Assembly: GCF_001006325.2 (NCBI RefSeq) | Contig: NZ_LBIA02000001.1 | Coordinates: 3,101,501-3,165,500 of the forward strand | Source of the DNA: Afipia massiliensis | Lineage (GTDB): Bacteria > Pseudomonadota > Alphaproteobacteria > Rhizobiales > Xanthobacteraceae | Length of the DNA: 64,000 bases | Direction: 5' to 3' | Part shown: positions 51,478 to 59,755 of the stretch, in pieces | How positions within the stretch are numbered: position 1 is the stretch's first letter | Layout of the letters: each line of letters starts with the position of its first letter | Notes under the pieces: model-generated | The model's database searches: none | What the model saw: only the letters and a program-made list of their open reading frames with translations | What the model was told of the DNA's origin: nothing | Position numbers and translations under genes: made by a program

Positions 51478-51732
51478 ATGCTCAAGACGATTTCCGCAGC
51501 CCTGGTTGCCGCCTCGATGCTCGCCGCGCCTGCCATGGCTGCCACCGTCATCAAGACCGAGCGCGGCCCGATGACCAGGACGATCGTGGTGAAACCGTCG
51601 GTCGCGCGCTCCCATGCGCAGGTCGTTGTGGTGAAGAAGCATCGCCATCACCGTCACTATGGCTGGAACAAGCACCGTCATGGCCACGGCCACAAGGTCG
51701 TGATCGTGAAGAAGCATCGTCACCACTTCTGA
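51478..51732 (+). CDS. Small exported histidine-rich protein
   Basis: Protein of 84 residues; the ATG at 51478 follows CAGGAGATATCCG. A signal peptide ends APAMA (residue 21). The mature 63 residues are basic, with histidine clusters such as KKHRHHRHYGWNKHRHGHGH and a second KKHRHHF end. Histidine-rich composition suggests metal binding in the periplasm. No family name recognised. It lies convergent with the TonB receptor gene. Confidence 0.65.
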   Translation: MLKTISAALVAASMLAAPAMAATVIKTERGPMTRTIVVKPSVARSHAQVVVVKKHRHHRHYGWNKHRHGHGHKVVIVKKHRHHF

Positions 51733-51801
51733 CCGGGACGACTATTTCCGTGACCGCTATTGCATAGCCCCCGCATCGAAGCGGCTCATGGAAAGAAGAA
51801 C

Positions 51802-51834
51802 GGCCTGCGGAGCATCGTGAGATGACCGCAGGCC
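51802..51834. terminator. Hairpin between histidine-rich and TonB receptor genes
   Basis: Perfect 9-bp arms GGCCTGCGG and CCGCAGGCC with a 15-base loop, between two convergent genes. It may end transcription of either; no long T-run is present. Confidence 0.45.
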
Positions 51835-51863
51835 GGGCTGTTTGGAGGTCAGCGTGTGACAGG

Positions 51864-53981
51864 TCAGAACGTCACGCCGGCTTTGAGCATGTAGGTACGG
51901 CCGGGCAGAGGATAGGCGTTGAACGAGCCGTAGGTTGACGCGCTGGCGATGGCGTAATCGTAGGTCAGCACGTCGAAGAGATTGTTGACGCTGAACGACC
52001 AGAAGAAGCGATCGACCTCGCCGCTGAGTTTTAGGTCGACGGTTGCGTTAGCAGGAATGAGCGGCTGGAAATTGCGCTGGTCGTTGTCCATACGCCGCGC
52101 GCCCCAATACCGGACGGTTGCATCGAACACCAGATAACGCTGCCACACGTCCCACGACACGCCGCCATAGGCGGTGACACGCGAAACCAGAGGAACGTCG
52201 TTGCCGGCAAATTGACCTTCGGAGAACACGGCACGTGTATAGGCGAAGCCGCCCCTGAGCCGGACCGTATCGCTAGCGCGCAGGGTTGCGCTGGTTTCGC
52301 TGCCGTAACGATGAGTTGGGTCAAGATTGATATTGTAGAACAGCGCCGGGTTGAACTGGATTTCGTTCTTTAGCCGCATGTCGTAGTAGCTCGACTGAAT
52401 ATCGAGTGGCCCGCCATGGATGCGGATGCCGGCTTCCACATCGTGAGATGTCTGGGTCTTCAGATTGAACGTGCCGGGCGCAAAGAACGGTCCGGACCCA
52501 ATCCGTTCATCAACGTTTGGCGTACGGAATGCTTGGGCGGCGCGAGCGAAAACCGCAAAATTCTCGTTGAGCCGGTGCTCAAGACCGACGTGAAGCGCGT
52601 GATTGGTTTCGTCGGTGTTGAGCGGTGACGCCTGCGGGTCGCCGAACCAGTTTGGCGCCGACATGTCGAGCTTGTCTCTTGCCTGCAGCTTCGTGTTCTG
52701 AAGTCTGCCGCCATATGAGAAGTCCGTGCTCGGCAGCAGACCGATGGTCTGTTGCCAGTAACCAGCAAGGGTTTGCTGCTTCAGATTGTAAACGTGAATC
52801 GGTGCATCGCCGGCGTAGCGGCTTCGGTTTGAACTGTAGGCCGCATCGTAATAGTCGATGCCGGTCAGGATATTCGAACGCAGGCCGAAGAACGGGTTCT
52901 TGATGCTGAGGCGGGGCGTGATCGACCATGTCTGCAACGAGGAATCGACATAACGCGCGTTGAACGGACTGAGGGGAAGGCCTCCAGGGAATGAGCCCTG
53001 CTGCTGCTTGTCGCGCACGCCGCCGTCGACGATCAATTCCGCGCCGTCCCACAACGACTTGGTAAACCCGGCGGTTGCGTTCTTTCCCTGCTTCTCGCCG
53101 CGATCGAAGGGTGTTGCTGCCCCCCGCGGATCGGTCGCAAGGCGATTGATGCCGGTGCCGAACTCGCTCGTTGCCCGGCCTCCCGGAAGACCGAGGCTTT
53201 GGTTGTCGGCTGACAGGTTCAGGAAGGCGCTGAAATCAGGCGTTGAGTAGCGAACCTCGCCGACGCCGTTGGTCTGTCGCAAGGCGTTGTTGACGCGGTA
53301 TCCGTCGGACGAAATGGCGTTGCCAAAAACGGCGGAGGACCATGGACCGGCGTTGACACTGGCGGACACATTCCCCAGCCGCTGGTTGAATGATCCGACG
53401 CCTGCTTCGGTGCGCATTGCAATCGGCTTGCCGATTCCAATCCCCGTCTTCGTGATAATGTTGATGACGCCGCCAATGGCGTTGTCGCCGTACAGCACCG
53501 CACCGCTGTTGCCGCGTGTGACCTCGATCCGTTCAATCGATTGAATCGGAATAGTTGAGAGATCGACACCTTGCAGATCGGCTTCATTGAGGCGTCGGCC
53601 GTTAATGAGGAACAGCGTGTTCGACGAGGCAAACGCGCCGAACCCGCGAAGGTCGACGACGGAGCCGGTGCCGTTCACCGCGCCGTACAGGTTCGTAAGC
53701 TGAACGCCCGGGATAGTTGCGAGGATCTCCTGAATCGTTTGGTTGGGCGAACGTGCGATGTCTTCCGCAGTGATGACCGCAGTCGACGCGCCGACGATGC
53801 CGCCATAGAGGCGGCTCGCATCGACGTTGATCGGCGGCAACTGGCCGCCGCCATCCTGCGCGAGGGCAGGGCTCACAAGCGCCGTGCCTGCGAGGCATGC
53901 CGCTGCGAATGACAGTCTGAGCGTCGCCGCCGGAAAGAAAGATCTAGGAAAAAGAGTCACGTTTGAGCCCCGCCGATGCAT
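51864..53981 (-). CDS. btuB: TonB-dependent outer-membrane receptor, probable cobalamin transporter
   Basis: Outer-membrane receptor of 705 residues. A signal peptide ends SPALAQ; the plug follows (INVDASRLYGG, IQEILATIPGVQLTN, VDLRGFG, RIEVTRGNSGAVLYGDNAIGGVINI) and a 22-strand type barrel ends RTYMLKAGVTF with a terminal aromatic Phe. The cobalamin riboswitch upstream (54162-54352, same strand) indicates vitamin B12 or cobinamide as substrate. Start at the ATG at 53981, or a GTG at 53960 that would shorten the n-region. No BtuCDF genes are adjacent. Confidence 0.88.
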   Translation of the reverse strand: MHRRGSNVTLFPRSFFPAATLRLSFAAACLAGTALVSPALAQDGGGQLPPINVDASRLYGGIVGASTAVITAEDIARSPNQTIQEILATIPGVQLTNLYGAVNGTGSVVDLRGFGAFASSNTLFLINGRRLNEADLQGVDLSTIPIQSIERIEVTRGNSGAVLYGDNAIGGVINIITKTGIGIGKPIAMRTEAGVGSFNQRLGNVSASVNAGPWSSAVFGNAISSDGYRVNNALRQTNGVGEVRYSTPDFSAFLNLSADNQSLGLPGGRATSEFGTGINRLATDPRGAATPFDRGEKQGKNATAGFTKSLWDGAELIVDGGVRDKQQQGSFPGGLPLSPFNARYVDSSLQTWSITPRLSIKNPFFGLRSNILTGIDYYDAAYSSNRSRYAGDAPIHVYNLKQQTLAGYWQQTIGLLPSTDFSYGGRLQNTKLQARDKLDMSAPNWFGDPQASPLNTDETNHALHVGLEHRLNENFAVFARAAQAFRTPNVDERIGSGPFFAPGTFNLKTQTSHDVEAGIRIHGGPLDIQSSYYDMRLKNEIQFNPALFYNINLDPTHRYGSETSATLRASDTVRLRGGFAYTRAVFSEGQFAGNDVPLVSRVTAYGGVSWDVWQRYLVFDATVRYWGARRMDNDQRNFQPLIPANATVDLKLSGEVDRFFWSFSVNNLFDVLTYDYAIASASTYGSFNAYPLPGRTYMLKAGVTF

Positions 53982-54161
53982 GTGATCGCGAAGGCGCGGT
54001 GAAGACGCGCGCAGGCATGACGATGCGCGGCGAGCGAACGCTGCCGGACTTTACGTCGTGACTGAGGAAACAGGCCATCGGCCGGACCTCCGCAACTGTT
54101 ACGTCACGTCACCGCTGCGGAAATGCCGCCCCTTCGCACGCCCCGTGCGACGGAAGGATGA

Positions 54162-54352
54162 CCGGTACAGGCAGGTCTCCTGGCTCGCGGATCGTCGCCG
54201 TTGCCCGCCTTCCCAAGCCCGGCTGTAACGCCTTCGCTCAGTGGCCTATTGGACAACGACTCACCGTTGACAGTTGCGGGGGCAGCTTCGGACTAGCCGT
54301 GCATGCTTCACGTTGAAGAGTCTGCACGGCGGCACCGAATTCCCTATTCGCC
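54162..54352 (-). promoter_or_regulatory. Cobalamin (adenosylcobalamin) riboswitch
   Basis: The reverse complement shows the conserved cobalamin-riboswitch segments in order: GGGAATTCGGTGCC, CCGAAGCTGCCCCCGCAACTGT (B12-box region), GCCACTGAGCG, GGGAAGGCGGGCAACGG and GAGCCAGGAGACCTGCC. It lies 180 bases upstream of the TonB receptor start on the same strand and should shut off its expression when cobalamin is abundant. Boundaries are approximate. Confidence 0.93.
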
Positions 54353-54466
54353 AGCTTGCGCTGGCACCTGTGCCGTGGTTGCAATCAATCGGCGGCGGGT
54401 TGCCTTGTCAATGACACAATGAGCAAGAAATCCAATGCCATGGCTCAGGTTACGGACTTCATTGGG

Positions 54467-54901
54467 ATGCGTTGCAAATTGGTGACATATGGGCCGCGCG
54501 CGGCGGCGGTGCTGCTTGCGCTCGCTGTGGCCGGCTGCGCCTGGACCGGCGGCGCCGACAGCCTGTCCTACACCGCCGATCGCGGCGTCGAGAACCAGCC
54601 GTATCCGGCGAATTACCGTCCCGAACTGCTCGCTCTGCTACGGACCTATCTGAACGATCCAACCGGTATTCGCGAGGCCGGGATTTCAGAGCCGGCGCAA
54701 AAGGAAGTCGGGGGCCGCCGCCGCTATGTCGTGTGCGTGCGCTTCAATGCGCGCGGTGCGGGAGGGCGCTACGCCGGCGTGAAGGAACGTGCGGGCATGT
54801 ACATCGATGGACGACTCGATCGCATCATCGAGGAGACCGAGGATCTTTGTAAGGGCGTGGCCTTCGCCGCATTTCCCGAAATGGAAAAGCTGACGCGGTA
54901 A
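54467..54901 (+). CDS. Putative lipoprotein, conserved hypothetical
   Basis: Protein of about 144 residues if started at the ATG at 54467 (MRCKLVTYGPRAAAV), which gives a lipoprotein signal with lipobox VAGC. Earlier in-frame ATGs exist at 54419 and 54356. The mature part contains YPANYRPELLALLRTYLNDPTGIREAGISEPA and RYVVCVRFNARGAGGRYAG, resembling other small envelope lipoproteins of this group. It is divergent from the riboswitch-controlled receptor. No function known. Confidence 0.68.
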   Translation: MRCKLVTYGPRAAAVLLALAVAGCAWTGGADSLSYTADRGVENQPYPANYRPELLALLRTYLNDPTGIREAGISEPAQKEVGGRRRYVVCVRFNARGAGGRYAGVKERAGMYIDGRLDRIIEETEDLCKGVAFAAFPEMEKLTR

Positions 54902-54920
54902 TCCTGCGCTTCAGCAACTC

Positions 54921-55000
54921 GTCATTGCGAGGAGCCCTTGCGACGAAGCAATCCAGTCTTGTTTGTTGATTCTGGATTGCTTCGCTTCGCTCGCAATGAC
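54921..55000. repeat. Dispersed palindromic repeat, family A (copy 5)
   Basis: Inverted repeat from GTCATTGCGAGGAGCC to CGCTCGCAATGAC between the convergent lipoprotein and serine hydrolase genes. Confidence 0.85.
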
Positions 55001-55016
55001 GGTGCTGATCTATATC

Positions 55017-56228
55017 TCACGAAAAATGCTGGACGATCGCTTCGAAACCCCGTCGCCAGGCGCGGTAATTCTCGACGTCGAGCGGGACGGGTTCGGCCGC
55101 CACGCGAACGATCACCAGTTCGCTGACGGGATCGATATAGATCCACTGGCCATGGATGCCGATGCAGCACAATGTGCGCCGCTTGCGGTCGATCTGATAA
55201 AATTTGCTGCGATAGGCGGCATCTGGAAACATCTCGGCGAATTCGCCGCGCGCCCATGCCTCCGGATCGCCGTTGTCGTTGATGTCGTCGATCCACCAGC
55301 CCGGGATCACCTGTTTGCCGTTCGCGACGCCGCGCTGCCGGATCATTTCGCCGAAGCGGGCGAGATCGCGCGGCGCAGCGCAGATACCGCCGGCTGCGCG
55401 CATCGCGCCTTCCGTGTCGAGCGTGATGTAAGCGTCGCTTTCCGCGCCGAGCGGCGTCCAGAGATGTTCGCCGAGCAGATCGGAGAGGGCGCGGCCCGCG
55501 GCGCGCTCATAGACCCAGCCGAGCAGGTCGGTGTTGGTTGAGACGTAGTGGAACGCGTGGCCGTGGGTCTTGCCGTCCGGCTTCTGGGTGGCGAGGTATT
55601 CGCGTAGCGCCATGGTGCTCTGGCCGGGCTTGATGACATCCCATCCAACTGCGCGCCGGTAACGCGCCACATCTCCGTCCGGATCGACATAATCCTCGGT
55701 GAAGGCGATTCCGACCGACATGTCGAGCAGATGCCGCACCGAGCACCCGCCATACACCGATGATGAGACTTCGGGAACGTAATCGGTGACGGGGCGGTTG
55801 GGATTCAGAAAGCCCTTGTCCACGAGAATTCCGCCAAGCGCCCCGGTGATCGACTTGCTCACCGAGAACACGATATGCGGCGTGCGCGCGTCCATGCCGC
55901 TCGAATACCATTCGGCAGCGATCCGCCCGTGCCGGAGTACGACAAATCCCTTGGTGTTCGTCGTGCGGAGCGCCTCGCGCAGCGTTGTCGGACCCTTGTT
56001 GCCCTCGAAGGCGACGTGACCGATTTCAGCCAGCGAACTTTCCAGCGGGACGGGATGCTTCGATGCGGCGATGTTCGCTGTCGGCAATACGCGCCGGACG
56101 TTATGAAAGCTCCACTCGCTGTAGGGCTGGGTGCGCCAGTTCGCCAGTGTCACAAGGTTGTCCCGCGCCGGCGGGAATTCGTTCATGAGATTTTTTGCAG
56201 GACTCTTCGCGGTCGATCTGGCTGACAT
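55017..56228 (-). CDS. Serine hydrolase, class C beta-lactamase / 6-aminohexanoate-dimer hydrolase-like
   Basis: Beta-lactamase-fold hydrolase of 403 residues without an obvious signal peptide. The catalytic SxxK is Ser122-Lys125 in IVFSVSKSITG. A tyrosine motif lies in AFHYVSTNTDLLG, and a C-terminal GIHGQWIYIDP corresponds to the KTG/HxG strand. This resembles NylB-type and esterase-type members more than true beta-lactamases. The start at the ATG at 56228 is fixed by CGGAGAAACGA; the frame is open to 56453. Likely an esterase or amidase of unknown substrate. Confidence 0.85.
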   Translation of the reverse strand: MSARSTAKSPAKNLMNEFPPARDNLVTLANWRTQPYSEWSFHNVRRVLPTANIAASKHPVPLESSLAEIGHVAFEGNKGPTTLREALRTTNTKGFVVLRHGRIAAEWYSSGMDARTPHIVFSVSKSITGALGGILVDKGFLNPNRPVTDYVPEVSSSVYGGCSVRHLLDMSVGIAFTEDYVDPDGDVARYRRAVGWDVIKPGQSTMALREYLATQKPDGKTHGHAFHYVSTNTDLLGWVYERAAGRALSDLLGEHLWTPLGAESDAYITLDTEGAMRAAGGICAAPRDLARFGEMIRQRGVANGKQVIPGWWIDDINDNGDPEAWARGEFAEMFPDAAYRSKFYQIDRKRRTLCCIGIHGQWIYIDPVSELVIVRVAAEPVPLDVENYRAWRRGFEAIVQHFS

Positions 56229-56505
56229 TCGTTTCTCCGGAGTCCGATCCAGCGGGACTGAATCGTTTGTTGTTGTTTTTGGGCACAGCCGGGGAGACTG
56301 CGCGCCCGCATTGTGCGTGTTAATCGGCGTAAGACAACACTGCGCCGCACAACCGGAGCGGAGATCCGGAGAGAATCGGACTCGGAAAGGGCGATCTGGC
56401 AAGAGGGCCGGCGCAAAACAATGCGCGAGACTCTTCGCCGGGAGGGCGTTCAAATCTGGATATGACGCGGATGATTCTCAGACGGCCTTTTGAGGAGCCT
56501 TAGCC

Positions 56506-56580
56506 GTGAACACGATATTGGTCTTCACTCTGGCCGTTGCTGCTTCACTCAATGCATGGTGCCTCAGCGCCTACCTCTGA
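56506..56580 (+). CDS. Possible 24-residue membrane microprotein
   Basis: A GTG at 56506 with GAGGAGCCTTAGCC in front opens a 24-codon frame that begins MNTILVFTLAVAAS, continues with an NAWCLSAYL end, and stops at 56578-56580. It is hydrophobic throughout, fitting a single membrane helix. The ribosome site is better than chance would give, but there is no other support. Confidence 0.3.
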   Translation: MNTILVFTLAVAASLNAWCLSAYL

Positions 56581-56600
56581 GCTGTACAGACGCACTGATA

Positions 56601-56633
56601 CAAAACGGCCGAATCGGTGAACCGATTCGGCCG
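56601..56633 (-). terminator. Rho-independent terminator of the PRC-barrel gene
   Basis: Perfect 12-bp stem CGGCCGAATCGG and CCGATTCGGCCG with a 4-base loop, followed on the minus strand by TTTT. It stands 33 bp after the PRC-barrel gene's stop. Confidence 0.8.
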
Positions 56634-56665
56634 CGTCACTGAGCTGGAGACTATCCAAGCCGGGT

Positions 56666-57202
56666 TTACTTGGTGCTCTCCGAATACTTGAAGGCAGGCA
56701 TGGCCTTCAATTGCTCCTTGGTCCCGCTCATGACGGCATGATCGGGGTACCAATCGTCCGTCGCTGCGGCTGTTGTCGTTGTTGTAGCTGCGCCGGTCGT
56801 TGTCGAAGGTCTCGTCGTTGACGACGTTCCGGACGCCGGCATTTTGTCGGCCGATGCCGAACGGATCGGCTCCTCAACCCACTTCAGCTTGTCGAACGTC
56901 ACGGCGATGTCGTGCTGACCGACGCCGAGGAAACCGCCGACGCCAATGATGACGGCATTGATCTTGCCGCTCTTGTCGAGAATGATTTCACTGACGTCGC
57001 CGAGCTTCTCGTTGGCGTCATTGTAAACCGCCAAGCCGACAAGCTTGGATGCCCGCCAGTTGCCTTTCAGGTTCATCTGCTCGCTTGATGCCGACGCAGC
57101 CGGAGCGGGGGAAGGCGATGCCGGAGTCGTGGTCTGTGCGAACGCTGCTCCACCGGCCAATGCGGTTCCAAGCAAAGCTGCCGCCACATATTTCTTAATC
57201 AT
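56666..57202 (-). CDS. Exported PRC-barrel domain protein
   Basis: Protein of 178 residues with a signal peptide ending AAFAQ (about residue 23). A PRC-barrel domain spans roughly residues 50-110: WRASKLVGLAVYNDANEKLGDVSEIILDKSGKINAVIIGVGGFLGVGQHDIAV. A threonine/serine-rich low-complexity linker follows, then a short C-terminal helix with DDWYPDHAVMSGTKEQLK. Such periplasmic proteins are common in Rhizobiales and upregulated under stress in some. A strong terminator follows. Confidence 0.85.
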   Translation of the reverse strand: MIKKYVAAALLGTALAGGAAFAQTTTPASPSPAPAASASSEQMNLKGNWRASKLVGLAVYNDANEKLGDVSEIILDKSGKINAVIIGVGGFLGVGQHDIAVTFDKLKWVEEPIRSASADKMPASGTSSTTRPSTTTGAATTTTTAAATDDWYPDHAVMSGTKEQLKAMPAFKYSESTK

Positions 57203-57288
57203 CAGACTCTCCTTTCAATAATGCTATTGAAACTGGAGAACCCGAACCGCTCGCATATGTTCCGGGGAACTGACGCTGTTCCTCCGCG

Positions 57289-57498
57289 TCAATTTAGCAG
57301 GTTGCGCGGCACTTTTTCAGAGCGCAAAGGAACCTCGCCGTTTTCAATCGCGGCATGAAGCGTGTTCAGTTGTGCCTCGAGATATTCGTTCGCGGCCAAC
57401 AGCGCCATCAAGGCGCCGCGCGTGTCGCCGCCGCACTGTGCGATGACATCATCAAGGGCATTTTCATAGCGGTCATCATGCGGCTTCGCTAAACTCAT
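57289..57498 (-). CDS. Small conserved hypothetical protein
   Basis: Cytoplasmic protein of 69 residues: DDRYENALDDVIAQCGGDTRGALMALLAANEYLEAQL followed by ENGEVPLRSEKVPRNLLN. Helical, with no membrane segment. The ATG at 57498 follows GAGGACGATC. Proteins of this type are common in Bradyrhizobium relatives, but I know no function. It lies upstream of the PRC-barrel gene in the same direction (86 bp). Confidence 0.7.
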   Translation of the reverse strand: MSLAKPHDDRYENALDDVIAQCGGDTRGALMALLAANEYLEAQLNTLHAAIENGEVPLRSEKVPRNLLN

Positions 57499-57659
57499 GA
57501 TCGTCCTCGTTCCGGGTTTTGCCTGACTCGCCAACTACCTGTGTGGTTAACGGTGACCGGACGGTGACCGTTCCAAGGCGAGCCGATTTGTCCACGCAAT
57601 TCACAGGGGGGTTCGCGTCTTTTGGCATGTCCGGCGGGAATACATCCGGCCACGGGGCG

Positions 57660-57791
57660 TTATTTCGCGGCCCGCTCCACCGACCAGACGTCGAAAATCC
57701 CGAGGTTGTAGAGGAAGGCCAGGACGGCGACCACGCCAACCGCAGCGATCATGTATTTGTGGTGCGCACGGAACCCGCCACTGCCGTTCAT
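57660..57791 (-). CDS. Small single-pass membrane protein (43 residues)
   Basis: Starts at the ATG at 57791 with GGGAGATTTG in front. The sequence opens MNGSGGFRAHHKYM and has one membrane helix (IAAVGVVAVLAFLYNLGIF), with a short DVWSVERAAK tail. The longer frame back to 57923 has no such site. Plausible as a real small protein; family unknown. Confidence 0.55.
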   Translation of the reverse strand: MNGSGGFRAHHKYMIAAVGVVAVLAFLYNLGIFDVWSVERAAK

Positions 57792-57964
57792 GCAAATCTC
57801 CCGCGCGGCAACACGCCACTTGATGCATTGGTGACGCAAATCGAGCGGCAGCGCAAATGGAACGGCGCGCCACGTACCGGACGCACGGGTCAAGAGCGGC
57901 TCCGGGAGGAACATCCACGACATGCCATCGTTGAATGCGTGGGTGACAACGGAGGAGAATTGAA

Positions 57965-58255
57965 ATGCGAAAATTCATCGCAGGTTTGGCTGCGGCTGCC
58001 TTGGTCATGGCAACCGGTTTCGCGTCCGCGCAGACATCGCAGCAAAAGCCGTCGGATCCTGGCATGACCAACGCCCCTCAAGCGGGCAGCAGCGGAACCA
58101 ATCCGTCAGATCCGAAGAGCATCAAGAAAAAGAACGTCAAGAAAGGCAGCGGCACCACTACCGGCATGGGTAAAGGCACCATGAAAAAGAGCACCGGCAA
58201 GATGGGCACCTCCAGCGGTGGCCGGGGCGGCGGTGAAGGCGGAAGCGGCAAGTAA
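57965..58255 (+). CDS. Small exported lysine/glycine-rich protein
   Basis: Protein of 96 residues. The ATG at 57965 follows GGAGGAGAATTGAA. A signal peptide ends GFASAQ (residue 23). The mature part is low-complexity: SDPKSIKKKNVKKGSGTTTGMGKGTMKKSTGK and a glycine-rich end. Basic, probably disordered and periplasmic. No family recognised, though similar proteins occur in the group. A terminator follows. Confidence 0.65.
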   Translation: MRKFIAGLAAAALVMATGFASAQTSQQKPSDPGMTNAPQAGSSGTNPSDPKSIKKKNVKKGSGTTTGMGKGTMKKSTGKMGTSSGGRGGGEGGSGK

Positions 58256-58280
58256 GCGCGGGATTGTTCTCGCAGCTCGA

Positions 58281-58309
58281 AAAGCCGTCGCCTTGGGTGG
58301 CGGCTTTTT
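58281..58309 (+). terminator. Rho-independent terminator
   Basis: Stem GCCGTCGCC with GGTGGCGGC (9 pairs, two of them G-U) and then TTTTT. It follows the lysine/glycine-rich protein gene by 26 bp. Confidence 0.8.
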
Positions 58310-58385
58310 CCGTCCATTTTTTGCAATGACCAGTCCTGTTGGCGGTCTTGTCCCGGAGCGGCGGCGCTGATAGCTGTTCCCCGTT

Positions 58386-58460
58386 GCCGGTTTAGCTCAG
58401 CGGTAGAGCAGCGGTTTTGTAAACCGAAGGTCGGGAGTTCAATCCTCTCAACCGGCACCA
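58386..58460 (+). tRNA. tRNA-Thr (anticodon UGU)
   Basis: Seventy-five bases with acceptor arms GCCGGTT and AACCGGC, D-loop TAGCTCAGCGGTAGAGC, T-loop segment GAGTTCAATCC and a genome-encoded CCA. The anticodon loop TTTGTAA gives UGU. Confidence 0.96.
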
Positions 58461-58646
58461 CAAATCCGCAAAGCGGCAGCAGCTGCCGGGCGTTAACCTT
58501 CCACTTTCCAAAACCTTATTGAAATCGTTCGCAATTGAGCGAGCGCGAATGCTTACGCGTTAGGCTTACCTGACGATTGGGCGGGGCCTTTAACTCCTGC
58601 TACGGCCCGCTGGACTAGGGTGCAGCTTCAACCAAGGCATCATTCC
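58461..58646. other. Intergenic region, no gene seen
   Basis: Between tRNA-Thr and the exported-protein gene at 58647. It contains a GTTAACC near 58495 without the second CtrA half-site. Promoter only, as far as I can see. Confidence 0.4.
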
Positions 58647-59138
58647 ATGCGCGCGATATTGGCTCTGGCGATAGTGATCGGAACGGCGGCCACAGCGGCG
58701 GCCGATACCGGCGCGCTGATCGTGATTCCCGGCCGTGCGGGCGTGCCCGTTATCATCAACGGACGCGACGTATCCTATTCGGTCATCGAAGGCGAATGGG
58801 GCCTTGCGAAACATTTCAGGAATACGGCCCGGGTCTATGGCGGCTGGGACCGCTACATCGGCCCGGAGGTCGGCCACTATTATCCGAGCGCCGGACGCAC
58901 GCCGGGCTATGGCCGTCTCGAGATTCAGCCTTCGGCCAATCGCGCGCTGCCGCAGCCGGCCGAGAGCTATCATCGCTCGTGGTCCGCGCAATCCGCGCCG
59001 CCTGCGCCGCAGCAGCAGTACGATGTTCCCGAGTATCCGACGATCATCGAAGCGCCCCGGGACAGTTACCGGCCGAACGGTTTCCGGCCCGATCACAGTT
59101 ACCGCCCGAACGGTTTCCGGCCGGATCTGAAAAAGTAG
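58647..59138 (+). CDS. Exported protein with C-terminal tandem 11-residue repeat
   Basis: Protein of 163 residues with a signal peptide ending TAAAD (about residue 20). The mature part begins TGALIVIPGRAGVPVIINGRDVSYSVIEGEWGLAKHF, conserved in related exported proteins. The C-terminus holds two copies of xSYRPNGFRPD, encoded by a 33-base tandem repeat at 59061-59126. Start at the ATG at 58647. It probably shares an envelope role with the next gene, which starts 40 bp later. Function unknown. Confidence 0.72.
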   Translation: MRAILALAIVIGTAATAAADTGALIVIPGRAGVPVIINGRDVSYSVIEGEWGLAKHFRNTARVYGGWDRYIGPEVGHYYPSAGRTPGYGRLEIQPSANRALPQPAESYHRSWSAQSAPPAPQQQYDVPEYPTIIEAPRDSYRPNGFRPDHSYRPNGFRPDLKK

Positions 59139-59177
59139 ACCACAACCAAACAAGAAGCGTTCAAACAGGAGAGAGTT

Positions 59178-59696
59178 ATGCGTCAGATGATTGCAGGATT
59201 GATTGCGGGCGTGGCGTTTGCCGCGACGATGGCGACGGCAGCACCCGCGCAGGCGTGTGCGTTGACCGACCCGTGCGGCAACTACGGCTATTATGCTTAC
59301 AACTATGGATGCGGTTACAGCGCCTGCGGTGTTCGCCAGCGCCTGCCGGATCCGGCTGGCCCGCAGTATTACTGGGTCAACCAGGGCCCGACCTATACCG
59401 GTCCGGGCAACTTCGCTCCGGTCCCGACCTATCAGGAACGCGCCGTAGTCGGCTCGCGCTACTATGGCCGGCCTTACCGCTACGGCTATGACGGCGGCCC
59501 GTACGGCAACGCCACCAGCCACTATTATGACGGCGCACCGGGCGTGCAGGGACCTGCGGTCTACAGCTATCGCTCCGCCCGCCGCCATTATCATCGCGGC
59601 TATCACCGCGCGCACCATCGCGCTTATGGCGTGAGGCACTATCACGCGCACCGTCACCACGGTCAGCGCGTGAAGCCGCTTCACTACAGGCACTGA
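59178..59696 (+). CDS. Exported tyrosine/glycine/histidine-rich protein
   Basis: Protein of 172 residues. The ATG at 59178 follows CAGGAGAGAGTT. A signal peptide ends PAQA (about residue 26). The mature chain is low-complexity, with NYGYYAYNYGCGYSACG, many YGG/YY motifs, and a histidine-arginine cluster at the end (RRHYHRGYHRAHHRAYG). Such proteins are common in Bradyrhizobium relatives and probably lie in the periplasm or cell surface. Follows 58647-59138 in the same direction; a terminator follows at 59719. Confidence 0.7.
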   Translation: MRQMIAGLIAGVAFAATMATAAPAQACALTDPCGNYGYYAYNYGCGYSACGVRQRLPDPAGPQYYWVNQGPTYTGPGNFAPVPTYQERAVVGSRYYGRPYRYGYDGGPYGNATSHYYDGAPGVQGPAVYSYRSARRHYHRGYHRAHHRAYGVRHYHAHRHHGQRVKPLHYRH

Positions 59697-59718
59697 TTTT
59701 CGGACGACCTAAAATCTG

Positions 59719-59753
59719 AAACGCCCGCTTGCATCATGCCGGCGGGCGTTTTG
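59719..59753. terminator. Bidirectional terminator
   Basis: AAACGCCCGC and GCGGGCGTTTT form a 10-pair stem with T-runs on both strands, between the exported-protein gene and the convergent rlmB gene. Confidence 0.8.
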
Positions 59754-59755
59754 AT

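Noticed and set aside
1761..55000. Family A repeats as a possible CRISPR array
   Set aside because: The copies are solitary, tens of kilobases apart and palindromic, with no regular spacers and no cas genes.
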